Shown: piece after piece, positions 45,395 through 57,450 of the stretch
Layout of the letters: each line of letters begins with the position of its first letter
Numbering within the stretch: the stretch's first letter is position 1
Assembly (NCBI GenBank): GCA_021234155.1
Contig: JAJEKV010000014.1
Location: 20,971,513-21,035,512 of the forward strand
DNA length: 64,000 nt
Reading direction: 5' to 3'
Source: Isoetes taiwanensis
Taxonomy: Eukaryota; Streptophyta; Lycopodiopsida; Isoetales; Isoetaceae
The notes under the pieces: generated by a model
Told to the model about the DNA's origin: nothing
The model's input: only the letters and a program-made list of their open reading frames with translations
Databases searched by the model: none
Made by a program: the position numbers and the translations under genes

Positions 45395-45968
45395 TGAAGA
45401 AATAGAGATTGATATATTATGTTTTATGTCAACTAGAGTCACTAGATAGACCAAGATATTAATATATTATGCAACCATTGAAACTTTATTTCTTACATCA
45501 ATTCAATGAACGTGAATGCATAGTATAGAAATCGAACTTCAATTTACTATAGGCACCTCGACAGCTCAAGTCTGTTCCCCTAGAACAGCTTAATCGTCTG
45601 TACAACTCAACTGTAACATCTTCTTCAATTTATTTACATGGATCCGGCCGCTTCGGCCAGATCCGGTCGCTCAGTGCATTGCTGGGCGTATCTCCTTTGT
45701 AACAGGAGGTTTCCATAATTTGAATATGGGTTTGGCTCCAATGTATTGGACCGAGATAGTCCAACCCTATCTCACTATAAATAATAATGGAGTAACCATA
45801 TAAACGTTGCATATGTGAAACCCTGGTTGAACCATTGCATGTGAATAATAACCCTTTGCCTTTCAATCAACCTAATCGAACATATGGCACCCCTTAGATT
45901 TAGAATCTGGAATTCCCTTCTGTTCATTTGCCATAGCTGTGTTCAATAGTTAGCATGAATTTTCTTCA
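45395..45968. mobile_element. Solo LTR with 5-bp target duplication
   Basis: The segment starts TG, ends CA, with short inverted ends (tgaagaaa / ttttcttca). It is flanked by agtcc at 45390-45394 and 45969-45973. Removing it with one agtcc restores the Helitron reading frame (..FGKADLFITCT). No internal retrotransposon sequence remains, as expected after recombination between two LTRs. A tataaata is present near 45777, so its orientation may be plus. Confidence 0.9.
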
Positions 45969-45973
45969 AGTCC

Positions 45974-46963
45974 GCCTTTCCAAATCTCCGTACCAGTGCC
46001 ATAGAGTTTTGATAGTTTTGTTCCATGGCATGCTTGCCACCAATAAACGATGACGGTAAGATGACCAACCTCCCAGACCCGAGTCCCTGTGCCTCTCTCT
46101 CACGGTTTACGTAGTCGATCAGGCCAGTATACATCTCAACTCGTAGTTTCTTTTGATTGAGTCTGTAGAGGTTCAAGATGTTGGCCTCTATCCTTGCGTA
46201 GATGTCGACTATGAATTGTTGCATCAACCTTCCCCCCTTCAATAGAGGATCGAAAGCAAACTTAAGTCCATTTGTGCCTTCTGTATTCGTCTGCATGCTT
46301 AGTCTATACAAATAGTACTGCAACATGGTTACATTTTGCCTTGATCGGCTTGATAAAGCACTCGTTTGATTTCTCATATTCATTTCCCACCCCTTGTCGT
46401 CAGAAGGCATTAACAACGGGTAAGTAAGAGCATCAATGTATGGGTCGGTGATAGCAATATTCTTTAGATCGTCGCCTCTTTAGTGGATGCATATATCTCT
46501 ATTGAAATGTAGCTCCACCATCCGGATTTATGAATATCACAACGACCTCATTAGCGAATGCAGGATTATATCTCCGCAAGTCCAGCCCTATCATGTCGTC
46601 ACTGAAATACATCCTTACTTCTGCGTGTTCATTTAATCGGCGTGCATTTTCTTCCGGCTCATGCATCATATGCAAGGCCAGGGCAAACGTGTTTACAATC
46701 CTTATTTCTAAGTCAAGTTGCGTGTCGCACTCTGTATTGTGCACATTTTGTGTACGATCCTCATTCCGTACTCCATGTCTAGGATGTAGAAATGAGCATA
46801 TCTCGGCTGCATATCATCGGGGTGAGCAGTTCCAAATCTATGGTACATCTGGTCGTGGATCGTAAAGCAATATGGGCCTAGTGTGGTGAACTGTATGTCT
46901 GCTCCAAATGACACAAACACCAATGCTTTATTGTAAATCCTGATGTGGGACTTGAACTCCTTG
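45974..46963 (-). pseudogene. Helitron Rep, N-terminal and middle part
   Basis: Conserved Helitron_like_N segments in order: IRIYNKALVFVSFGAD, IHDQMYHRFG, RNQTSALSSRSRQNV, GGRLMQQFIVDIYARIEANIL, NQKKLRVEMYTGL, ILPSSFIGGKHAMEQNYQNSM and VRRFGKADL. Frameshifts or stops occur near 46500 and 46710. Confidence 0.9.
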
Positions 46964-46969
46964 CTTTGG

Positions 46970-49238
46970 CGTAGAGTGCTGTATAAGAGGCATCAACCAC
47001 CTGGCAATGTTACCTCAGACCAGTGGAGACAACGGTTGGAGGAGTTGTATGACCCCCCATGAGCAATCGCTGAGGTACCAGATCAGCTAGGAGAAACACT
47101 ACAGCTTTCAGAGGAGGACATCCACCAGGGTCTTAGGCATCTTGCTAATGGTAAAGCAAATGACTTGCAGGGACTTCAGGCCGAGCTGTTGAAATGGGGT
47201 GGGCCAGCTTTGCTCGGGCCTTTGACAGGGATAATCAATTAGGCCATCAGAGAGGGCCTCCCACAGGAATGGATGGTTAGCAAGGTCACCCCTATTCATA
47301 AGACGGGAAGTAGGGATGACTCCACCAACTACCGTATGATCATGGTGAGCCCGTTACTCGCAAAACTTCTAGCAGGTGTGCTGGAGAAGAAGTTAACGCA
47401 ATGGGCTGAGGAAGCTGGAGTACGTGCAGTTGGCCAGGCAGGTTTTCGCCCTGCCTACTCCACGAGTGATCATATTTTTACTCTCAGAATTCTTATGGAA
47501 GCTAGCCGCAATGCACGACGTGACTTGTATTGCTGTTTCGTGGATTTTAAGACGGCATATGATACGGTCCCACGGGACCTGTTGTGGCAACGCTTGCAGA
47601 AGCTACATGTTCCACATGATTTGCAGAATGCCATCTACCGGCTCTACGATGGAATATATGCCACTTTGCCTGCGTCAGATCACCGAGTGAACAGCGCCAT
47701 AGGTGTTAAACAGGGATGTCCGTTATCTCCAACACTTTTTGGGCTCTATATTGACAAGTTGGAGATCTGGATGCAAGAACATGGAGGTGGTGGCCCGCAG
47801 TTGCCAGAGGCATATACAGTGAAACAGTTGCTCTATGCAGACGATCTGGGCTTATTGTCCCATAGAGCTAGGAGTATACAGGAATATTTGAATGCTCTCA
47901 GTCAATTCTGTGACATAGCAGGAATGACCGTCAACCAGCAGAAAACCAAGCTGTTGCCAATCCTGTATGCGCAGCATGATATCCCAGACTTCTATTACAG
48001 AGGACAAAGGATGGAAGTTGTAAGGACCTTTAAGTATATGGGAATCGATTTCTCTGCTAACATGCTATGGGATGACTGTGTAGAAAGAAGGTTCAGCGCG
48101 GGATGGAAAGCCCTGTATGCAATGCAGAATAGTTGTTACAGAATAGATCTCTGCGATTGGGCATGCAAAGCACACCTGTTCCGAGCACTCGTGGAACCAG
48201 TATTGTTGTATGGGGTAGAGGTCTAAGGGCCAGCGATTAGCAAGGGCACTTGGGATAAGCTAGAGAGGGTACAGAAGGCTTTCCTGACATACAGCCTAGG
48301 CGTCAAGAACACGGTGCCTTATTCGATTTTGCTGTATGAGACTGGCTTTTGGCCCCTGCAGCATTCTGCTATGCGCAGGCACCTTGCATATTTTCATAAG
48401 GTTGACAGAATGAATGCACAACATCTTCCTCCCCGGGCTCTATTATTGGCACAAGAGCCACAACATCTGAAGAGGGTGTGGCAGGAGCATTGTAGGGGAT
48501 GGTTTGCAAGATGGTCCATAGACTATCAACAGATTATGGATATGTCGGATATCGCGGAACAGGAGCTGCATTTGAATGAGCGCTTTGCTACCTCTCTGTG
48601 GGATGCACCCACTCTTGCAAAGCCCAAAACAGAGCACTACCACACGCAGGTTAATCCGTCGCTTGAACATGGCCCCCACCAGTATTTGAAGGTATATATC
48701 TCTACCAAGAAACGGAGAGCTATAGCTGTAATAAGGACAGGGTCCCACCATCTCAGAATTGTGACAGGCCGCTGGGGTACGAATGGAGGGCAGGGAATCC
48801 CCCGGCATGAGAGATTATGCCAGTGTTGTCACATGCAGATAGTAGAAGATGAACACCATGCTCTACAGGAGTGTCCGGCATATGCACACATCCGAGCAGC
48901 TCATGCCGATCTCATATGCTCTAAGATAGCAATTCATCAACTGCTGGCTTCGCCAATGATTGCGCGTCTCACATCCTACATTTTGCAAGTCTCCACCGTC
49001 AAAGAGTCCCTCACGACACAGGGAATTTGAGTGCCCATATAGGAACTCTGAACGCCTACTACAAGGGTTTTTCCGCCCACATGGGGGGTTTTTTCGTCCC
49101 AGTGGTAGAGACACATGGTTTCTGTGGTTTTCTTTTGTGTTTGGATACTTTCCGATATATTGTATGTCTATAACCGTCTCATAGGCCAGTTGGTCTCTGT
49201 GGATGTTAAAATATTTTTCATTCCTTCCTTCCTTCCTT
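46970..49238 (+). mobile_element. LINE family B, copy 3, 5'-truncated, TTCC tail, 6-bp target duplication
   Basis: It is inserted in the Helitron with ctttgg at 46964-46969 and 49239-49244. It begins just before the RT, lacks the endonuclease, and ends with ggttttttcgtccc.., a gtggatgttaaaata block and TTCC repeats. This is the best preserved LINE B copy in the window. Confidence 0.9.
46985..49030 (+). pseudogene. LINE B copy 3, reverse transcriptase and C-terminal zinc finger, three stop codons
   Basis: One frame runs almost unbroken: LSEEDIHQGLRHLANGKAND, VTPIHKTG, NYRMIMVSPLLAKLLAGVLE, CCFVDFKTAYDTVPRDLLW, GVKQGCPLSPTLFGLYIDKLE, LLYADDLGLL (catalytic YADD), then QKAFLTYSLG and a C-terminal CQCCHMQIVEDEHHALQECP finger. 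It is closed only by TGA at 47060-47062, TAG at 47240-47242 and TAA at 48224-48226. The last replaces a Trp seen in the copy at 55 kb (VNVWGP). The stops fit C-to-T or G-to-A change. The RT uses the element RNA to make cDNA at the target site. Confidence 0.9.
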
Positions 49239-49244
49239 CTTTGG

Positions 49245-49548
49245 GTGGTCCCCAATGAGCAGGCAATATAGCAACCACGGCATTGTTGCAACGAAGGGAG
49301 GCTAACTTTGCCGTCATAGCAGCAATTTGTATCATCGTGTTTAAATGCTAGTGCATGGCAATGCCTACACTCCTGGTCCAGTTCTCCACAGTGATGAGGC
49401 TTGACATGTGTTGAATGGCCAGTTCGTGCAATTTTATAAGTTGAAGGATTATCTCGGTTTGCTCGCTTTGTTGAGCCTCTACAACCAACCTCTCAGCATG
49501 TTGCTCCTCTGTCTCTCCCTGTTGCATCATGAGTCTGTTGGCTGCCAC
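49245..49548 (-). pseudogene. Helitron Rep, most N-terminal part
   Basis: On the minus strand a polar helical stretch (EEQHAERLVVEAQQSEQ) is followed in another frame by CCYDGKVSLPSLQQC, the CC-x-x-GKV-x-LP segment found before the Rep core of plant Helitrons. A frameshift separates the two. Confidence 0.65.
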
Positions 49549-49862
49549 TTCCTCTGCATGGTGCGCCAGCGTGGAAACACGCTCCTTCTTGATCTCCCTC
49601 CCCCCCCCCCAAAGATCTGCCTCTTCCTATTTTGTTTCGTAAAGTTGTCTGCATCTATGTTGTTCTAGGTGTAGTTTAGATTTGTATGATTTAAAATCTA
49701 AATATAACAACTAAGTTTGCAACTTAGGTTTGTGCATAACATCCAAAAAAACAAATCTGAAATCAATGTGAGCCATTCAACTTAAGAAATGCAGAGTCTT
49801 TTAATTTAGAAAGATCATTGCAGAAACTTGAGCTAATCTAAAGAAAACACTAGAAGGAAAAA

Positions 49863-50060
49863 GATAGATAGATAGATAGTATTTTAACGTCACGCCACTA
49901 GGCAGCATCCAACTGGACATGTGACCACACGCCACACATTGCGTTGTTGGGCCCTGCCCCCAACCACTTTACATTGCGTCTGTGGGTTTTGACACCCAAC
50001 AGTTCAGAGTGCGATTCTGGGCGGTCTCGAACTCGAGACCTACAGAATCACAACAAGCAA
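49863..50060 (-). mobile_element. Probable SINE whose 3' end resembles LINE B
   Basis: Read on the minus strand, a polymerase-III B-box-like gttcgagacc lies near the head. The 3' end is gtggcgtgacgttaaaata followed by CTAT repeats. That end resembles those of LINE B-type elements (gtggatgttaaaata at 49199, gtggtgcgacgtaaaaata at 60700). A clear A box at normal spacing is not seen, so the assignment rests on the B box, the size and the tail. Confidence 0.5.
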
Positions 50061-51964
50061 ATTAGACTTAGAAAACATAAAATCACTAGCCTTTAGTAGC
50101 CATTGCAGTCGAAATGCTCAGAAAACTCAGAGATTAGACTGTTCCCAAGCTCAGAATCTGTTTGAAAGCTCGAAACCTGTATCAGGAGTTGGAGGTCCCA
50201 AATCACTCCGGGATTTCATGAAAAAAAAAAAAATTGTGCTTGGGATCCCTCGCACGTCCCCTATGGTGTCTGTTATCTGAGGGGCATACCTCGCTTGTGT
50301 CCAGTGTTGCAGCAAATCTCCATTGTCGCGAGTGCAGTTCATCGCACCCATCCCACTCTGGGATACCCGACCTGATACGGGACCCCGAGATCCCACAAAA
50401 GTTTTTATCTGGTGGCCGGAACGCATCATTGGCAATCCCTAATTTGAGAGACTGCCATGTCTTTCCTTGCGCATGGATCTGATGGCATATCCATGGATAT
50501 GGATCCCAATATGGGATCCCTCTTCAGGCCCTCCGTTATGCAAGGCCTGGCTTTTAATCTTTACCGTCAAAGTGATTGATAAATCTCGGTCGTCCCTTCA
50601 TGTAGGAAGCTCCAAGATACTCGACACGAGCTGAAGGGCCCCGATCCTCACAATACCGACCAATGCCCATGCAAAACAGCCTGAAGAGTTTATATAGATG
50701 CATTGCGCGGCCTTAAGAGTTCATAGACACATTGTGTGGACCTCGAGATAAATGATGTAATCCCTCAGTTGTGGAGATTGTCAGCGATATCCAAAACCAT
50801 TGCCATTAAGTACATCAGCTAGTAGCTTCTTCCTTGTCATTGATGTGCTAGTTGGGATCATATTAAAACTTGAAAATAAAATTCTATTCACCTCAATTTC
50901 CTGCTTCTTCCTCATCATAATCTTCTTTAATGCATGTTAGTCGGGATCCTTCTCCTCCTCCTCTTTGATGTTCCACACTTATTGCAGTCAAAGGTCATTC
51001 CATCTGAATTGGCTCAAAGCATGCATCCCTCTACAACTAGGTGGGGCTGAAGCAAGTCTTCCATAGCACAAACCCATAAGTTTTAAGCACAATCTAGAAT
51101 AGCGGAAACAAGACTAACTTCTAGCTTGAAATCACGAATGCCATTGGATTTCCTTATAGTCATATATAAGTACTTAAAAACTCTACGTGATCATCTGTAG
51201 CAAAATCAACTCTTCGTCCATTAACCTATATGACGGGAGCACTCAGATAAAACGAATGTCTAATTGCTATTTCTCTAGCCAAGAAACTAGAACAATGGCT
51301 AGAAGCGAGAATCAACTTTTGTATATTTTCGAACTGCTTAAACTTGTCTGATAACTATTTAAAAAAATAAGTCTAGAAATGACGTAGAAAAAAGCAAATC
51401 ACACCAATAGATTAGTTTGAAGCTCTTTATTTTTTTCTCAAAATTATATGCAATCTCTTGTGTTTGATGGCCATGGCACATAACCCCCAATACAATCAAA
51501 CAAGTAAATTTTAAATTAAACCTTGATGGTTTTTACCTAGTACTATTGAACATGTTATACTAGGCCTTTATTCAACTTGTTGACCTTAGGTCAAACAACT
51601 TGCTTTCATATGTTTGCAATACGTTGGATGGTGTGGAAAGAGTCTCGATTGGTCCATCTCTTCTTCATTGCCTTATTTTTGGATGGCCCCTTGTGAAGGC
51701 ACAATTTATTAAATGGGGGGTTCGTTTTGACACATTTTGGGTGTATCTGAAGATCCTATTGAAGAAAAAGTTATTCGGTTTTCGGCAGTGAAAAACTTTT
51801 TAATGCTGGGAGTAAAAGTGTTTTGGAAACTTTTGCAATGGCATAGGACTGTGAACATCTCCAAACCTCGGATTTTTTCCATAAATTAGCATCTAGTCGT
51901 TCGTTGGAGGCCATGTTGATCCCAAAGCAAGAGATAATGTTATCTCTGGTGTTTTTTTGTTTGT
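50061..51964. other. Unassigned DNA with one dispersed repeat
   Basis: Contains the repeat at 50245-50525 and otherwise AT-rich sequence with no gene that I recognise. Confidence 0.35.
50245..50525 (-). repeat. Dispersed repeat R1, inverted relative to 58455-58690
   Basis: The reverse complement of this block matches 58455-58690 for most of its length, including ccatggatatgccatcagatc and gggatcccga-type segments. It is rich in ggatcc/gggatccc. The element class is not known. Confidence 0.7.
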
Positions 51965-52056
51965 AAAATAATCCACAGAATTGGATGCAGATGGATGGGA
52001 TCTATTTCTTAAAATAATCCACAGAATTTGATGCAGATGGATGAGGTCTACTTGCT
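51965..52056. repeat. Tandem duplication, 46-bp period
   Basis: aaaataatccacagaatt begins at 51965 and again at 52011, with a few differences. Confidence 0.75.
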
Positions 52057-52209
52057 TGCTTCTTCATTAACGAAAAAGGCAGTGCTTCCTCGCTCAAGGA
52101 AAATAGCAGACTACTTCTTATGGATAGTTCTCTTTGTTGTCACTGCTTATTTTCACTAAAGTCCTCCTCTATCAGATCTTGCATGTTGTTGTGAAAATGG
52201 AGACAAGAA

Positions 52210-52345
52210 GCATTTTCAATAATGTTAAGAAGAGGTTAACCTGGGGGTTACGCAAAATAACCCTCGAGGCCACATAAGCATTTTGAATAATGTAAAGAGG
52301 AAGTTAACCTCGGGGTTTATGCAAAATAATCCTCGAGGCCAAGAG
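52210..52345. repeat. Tandem duplication, 68-bp period
   Basis: gcatttt-x-aataatgt begins at 52210 and 52278. Both copies contain gaggttaacct or agttaacct and aaaataaccctcgaggcc or a one-base variant. Confidence 0.8.
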
Positions 52346-54984
52346 GGTTATTTTGTGTGACCCCCAAGGGGAGGAGGTTGACCTCCCTCAACCACAGGCC
52401 CGAACAAGTTCTTCCATGCCAGAGCAAAAAATTCATACTGAAATGACGCTAAATCTAAAACTTTTGTCTGCTCTGCATAAAAATAAGGGAAAGAGTGCCA
52501 TGGCTACAAATCACAACATTGAAGCAAGAAAGAGAGAATGGCATTTTTGCAAATCACAGCATTGAAACAAGAATAATGCAATTATCGAAAGATCAAACAC
52601 AGAACTCCAACTCTGCAGCTTCTGAGTAAATAATGCCACGCTTTACAAAGTTTGGCCGTTAGCATACCTGTTCACCACGAGGGTGTGTAACATGTGTGAT
52701 GTGTGAGATCTGGTGCATGGTTTGCAGTGTAGTGTGGTTTTTTGTCCTTTGTATGGTCAATGTGGTATTGGTTGACTTCTACGGTGGTGTATAGTGCGTG
52801 GTGTGTACATGATGGGATGATGTATATGATATAGTGGTGGATAGTGTGTGGTATATATATGATGGAATGATGGTATTTAATATATGTGGTGAGTGGCGAG
52901 CTTGTGGTTCACCAAACCTTGCCATACCTTGCAAACACTCACCAAAGCTCGCTAGGAGATACAAAAATAACATGGGCTCAAAAATAAAAGCTATCCATGG
53001 GCAGCTCTTCGGTCCAAAAACAAAAAACATGGGTAAGCAAAACATGGGAGGAGATACATGAACCATAATAAACAATGGAGCTTAAAGACTTATCAGACTT
53101 GCAAATTGCTATCTTCTGTTAGCTATCTAAACTTGTCCCAAAAGTAAGAAACCGTATTTCAAACATGGTCGATCAAATCACTATAATTTGTCAAAGAATA
53201 TAATATACCCTAGGATCTAGCTATTACAGCTTCATTGACCCCTTTTGTTGAGACCAAATTATTAGTTCATATGATTAACTAGTATTTGCATATGGATGCA
53301 GGTAAAAGTATATATCTAGTTTTTCGTAACAACCTTTACAGAGAGCTTAGAATGTATGCATCTACTTCTCACCTTATGACGGATCTCTGTTTTTCAAGCA
53401 TGTACTATGTAAAATAAAGAAGATAATCATATAGACATGACATTACCAATATGGACATTTCTTTCTGCCATTTTGCAAAGCAATTGATTGAGGATCTTCT
53501 TACAACAGAATCATCTTATCCTTTAATAGTTGCTGCACGAACTAAACCTCATTTTGTGCTTTCAATGACTAGTCCTTTGCAAAGCCCACAATAAAAACTA
53601 CAGCATCAACTTATGGAAGATTGTCTAGTAAAGCCTAAATTTCTTAGCCTACCACGTGTTCCTGAAATTGTGCAATGAGTACTCCGATAGCTTATCGAGC
53701 ATTATAACTTGGTATCTTCTTAAATTAGTGAGTCAGTTTCCTCTTGGATGTGTAATTTATAAACTCTCACTTCACGATATTGTTCTCACTCTGATTCGAG
53801 CATTATAACTTGGTATGTTCTTAAATTGGTGAGTCAGTTTCCTCTTGGATGTGTAATTTATAAACTCTCATTTGTTCGCACTCTGATTCTCCAATAGAAT
53901 AGAATATAGAATATAGAATACAACAAGGAACTTCTTTCTTACACATTCTTTGCACTTGCCAAATATGCATGCTTTTATGGAATTCATCTAACATGTTAGC
54001 TACAGGATATACAAAAATATCTCAAGTCCTTCAATTTGACTATAAACCATGGCTTAACATTTTTACACATCCGAAGCGCAATGTTTATATCACGGTGTGT
54101 GTGTGTGTGGGGGGTGGGGGTATGCGGTGCGGTGCGGCGTGCTGGGTGGTGTGTAATAATGCGCTCAGAAATGGAGTCACACCACGCTATACATACTCCG
54201 CCAACATAACAACCACCACCATATATATCATACCAAATAGGTCACAAACCTCACACCCCACAACATCACACACAACACACATACTAGAAATCGAGCATGG
54301 AACATGATAGATTACATATCCCACATCGGAAGTATGGAAACATTATATTCTGCTTTCAAATTCTTCAATTCTTTCTCAATTATGTCATCCATTGTTTTAT
54401 TTTTCTTGAACATTTCATCCATGGGTTTTGTCTATTTTTGAAAGAAAGATAATAAATTTAAGCAATCCTGCATTTGGTGCACGCACTTCTTGATTGTCCA
54501 AAACTCTCTGATGCCATTTTTGCTAATTCCACTCTATCTTCTCTTCTGACAGTGTCTAAGGTCTCACTTCTGCTCCATTGTTCTTATTTTCTTCTTGCCC
54601 CTTTGCTTTGAAACACATGATTCCGAAATTGATATATGCTCTTCCAAATTCATCTCCCTGCACAAATGAATGAGCCAATCTTAGCAAAACGAAATATTTA
54701 GATTTGAACAAATAAAAATTTGATACAAATTTGGAATTTGGGGAGGGGGGAGGGATATAAAAATAAGATATTGTTAATTAAGACGTTCTATTTGAAATTT
54801 TGAAAATAAACAAAATTTGAATATGGCAGTTATGGACCTCAGTAATTATTGCTCTTCGCATCACAAATTTGTGGTGTTTCCATCACATTTGAGGGGGACA
54901 AGGGGGGCACTTACAACATGCATACACCCTTATATACTCCCACTGTATCCCCAAACTCCAAGTTCTTTAGGTATATCATGATTT
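52346..54984. other. Unassigned DNA with simple-sequence stretches
   Basis: TG/GT-rich stretches at 52680-52900 and 54090-54290 (tgtgtgtgtgtgggg, then CACA-rich) and the 101-bp duplication at 53697-53890. No gene is recognised. Confidence 0.4.
53697..53890. repeat. Tandem duplication, 101-bp period
   Basis: gagcattataacttggtat begins at 53697 and 53798. The second copy has a short deletion before the shared end cactctgattc. Confidence 0.85.
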
Positions 54985-55185
54985 CTCATGATTCTGTCAC
55001 ACTTATTCAAGGTTTTAGTGGAACATGTTCTTTTATACGGAGTCAACGTCTGGGGTCCAGTCATATCCCTGGCCATATGGAATGAATTGGAGCAGGTACA
55101 GAAAGCCTTTCTAACTCAGGCACTTAAGATGAAATCCACAGTGCCATATCAAATCCTTTTACAAGAGACAGATTTTTTTACCTCT
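54985..55185 (+). pseudogene. LINE B fragment, region after the RT
   Basis: The frame reads LVEHVLLYGVNVWGP, WNELEQVQKAFLTQALKM and VPYQILLQETD, matching 48185-48350 of LINE B copy 3. Both ends are lost. It shows that a Trp stood where copy 3 has its TAA stop. Confidence 0.85.
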
Positions 55186-55354
55186 ATAGTGGGCTGCACT
55201 CGATCATCACATGATCATCTTCCCAACCTTGCGACGACCATATGGATATTACACTCGTATATACAATATGGTCGTCACATGTATTACATGCATGCATGTC
55301 ACTTGGCATGATCTCGTCCATGGGAATGGCACAATCCGGGCGATTAGTCTAGAT

Positions 55355-55715
55355 ATAAATAGAGGCTTTTGTCGAACCATTTCGATTCAATGCCAGTCCT
55401 GAGCCTTCTAGATGCCTGTCTTGTGTTCCTGCTTGCCTAAAGGCCATTGTGTTCTTGATTCTCCATTGTATATCAGATTCTTTGTCAATCTTAGCGTATT
55501 TATTATGTATTTTCTACGTATTTTCTGTGTCGCATAGGTCCGTGACAGTTTAAACTAGAATGCTTACTGGTTTTTGTTTGCTCAGAGCCTAAACACTTTT
55601 ATTCCTTATTGGTTCGACAGCTCTGGAAGATTGCCTTTGCGATTGTTTGGACCAATTATATATCTTCTTTTGCATTGTTTTGCTTATTAGGATCGTAATG
55701 GCGATCTCCCTAAGC

Positions 55716-55755
<40 letters not shown>

Positions 55756-56199
55756 GGGTTGCTTTGCTTTGCTCGTCAGGATAGCGGTGTCGATTCTCCT
55801 AAGCATGTCTTTATCCATTTTTTGGTATTTTCTGACCCCATGGAGGAGATTTCATTCTTATTATAAAAGTGCGGCATCTTGTTCAAGTATGCCAACAACT
55901 ACAACTAGACAATAAAGAGCTCACATAATGAGTTGCATCTCAAATCAGCGTTTAGCTCGGGGAGGAGGCCATCAGAGCCTAATATTGGTGTGCTAGCCTT
56001 TAGTTCTGGGAGGAGGCCATCTGAGCCTTATATCAGTGTGCTAGAGAAATTTGATGGTACTAGATCGAAGTTTGGGAGTTTTTTGAATCAAATTCGGCTT
56101 GTTATTTGGCTCCACCCTTACTGGTATCCCACGGATCGTGAACAGGTCAGGCTAATTGGCTCCCTACTTTCTGGGCCAGCTTTGAGTTGGTTTGCCTAA
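55355..56199 (+). pseudogene. Gypsy-type LTR retrotransposon scrap: TATA region and start of gag
   Basis: A frame at 55933-56199 includes EKFDGTRSKFGSFLNQIRL and REQVRLIGSLLSGPALSWF, the retrotransposon gag pattern of Ty3/gypsy elements. A short in-frame duplication (FSSGRRPSEP twice) precedes it. The frame stops where gag would continue. Upstream is a TATA-like tataaatagagg near 55353 and a run of 37 T at 55718-55754, which may belong to the old LTR and leader. No primer-binding site or second LTR is identified. Confidence 0.65.
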
Positions 56200-56204
56200 G
56201 GTTT

Positions 56205-57450
56205 TGAAATATGCAATACAAAGACCCGAACCTCTACCAAAATAATTTAATACCCTAATAAGAATGCGCTAACCAATGTAACCATCAAGATAACATGTTT
56301 ATTGGTGCAATACGAAGAGTCGAACCTCTACCAACATAATTCAATATTCTAATAAGAATATATTAACCAATGCAACTAGCAAGCTAACGTGTTTATTTTT
56401 TCTATTAAATTTATGATTTTTTTTTCTTTTTTTTTTTTTTTTTTTTTAATAATAACCCATTCAATAGTTTTAGGTGTATGGTCTATGGTCTTAGGAATGG
56501 TGTTTTATGCATCCATATCAAATCCCCTAGAACCCCCTGTGATTATGCTACACATTTCTAAACGAGGTATGCCATGGACTACCTCTGTCGTTAAATACAT
56601 CCATCCTACAACCTAGATCATATGTTAGGGCCTCTGGGCGTCTCTCGTTTTGATTATGTTTGCTTATAATTGGGGACACTTATGATCTTAAAATATGAAA
56701 TAGGGTTCGCCTAAGGTTTTGAAAAATAATACGAAGACCTGAACCTCTACCAAAATAATTCAATACCCTAATAAAAATGCGTTAACTAATGCAACCAGCA
56801 AGGTGAGGTGTTTATTTTTGAAATATAAAATACACATCTAAGGTTTTGGAATATGCAATACGAAGTCTAAAACCTCTACCAAAACGATTCAACATCCTAA
56901 TAAGAATGGGTTAAGCAATGCAACCAGCAAGCTAACATGTTTATTTTTTCTATTGAATTTATGGTTTTTTTTCCTCTTATAATAATCCATTCAATTGTTT
57001 ATATGGTCTTAAGAATTGTGATTTATGCATCCATATCAAATTCCCTAGAACCCACTGATTGTACTACATATTCTAAAAAGGTGCGCCCTGGACTATCTCG
57101 GTCGTCTGATCCCTCCATCCTATGGCCCAGACCATATGCTGAGACCTTTGGGCGCCTCTCATTATTATGGTCACTTATGTTTTGGGACACCTATGACTTT
57201 GAAATATGAAATATAGGTTCGTCTAAGGTTTTGAAATATGCAGCATGTTTTAACCAATGCAGCAAGCTAACATGTTTATTTTTTCTATTTAATCTAATAG
57301 CCCATTCCATTTTTTAAGAATAAAATAGAATAGAATAAAGCTTTTATCGTCCACGGAGACCAATCAGCCTATGGGACCCAAAAAGGGGGCATCCATATCA
57401 AATCCCCCTGGACACCCTGTGATTATCTACATATGGTCATTGTTGCACAC
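56205..57450 (-). repeat. Tandemly arranged repeat with tRNA-like heads
   Basis: A block that on the minus strand reads ttggttagcgcattc.. and then ttggtagaggttcgggtc occurs near 56205-56290, 56305-56390, 56715-56810 and 56840-56940. These resemble the A- and B-box regions of a tRNA-derived SINE. Each of the larger units (about 500 bp, at 56390 and 56935) is followed by a second shared block with gcatccatatcaaat. Whether this is a SINE array or an old tandem duplication is not settled. Confidence 0.45.
57312..57390 (-). mobile_element. Very short 5'-truncated LINE B 3' end
   Basis: cttttatcgtccacggagac on the plus strand is the reverse complement of the LINE B 3' end (as at about 14634-14654). 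It is preceded by an aatag-type tail. Only about 60 bp of the element remains, inserted in the 56-57 kb repeat. Confidence 0.8.

Larger units (their letters stand above)
44510..49550 (-). mobile_element. Decayed Helitron, interrupted by a solo LTR and a LINE B copy
   Basis: Helitron Rep sequence on the minus strand is found in three blocks: 49548-49245, 46963-45974 and 45389-44510. Joining the blocks across the two insertions restores the amino-acid order (..LGTTQ with SKEFKSHIRIYNKAL, and ..FGKADL with FITCTSN). The helicase domain and both Helitron termini are not visible, so the element is incomplete. Confidence 0.85.
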
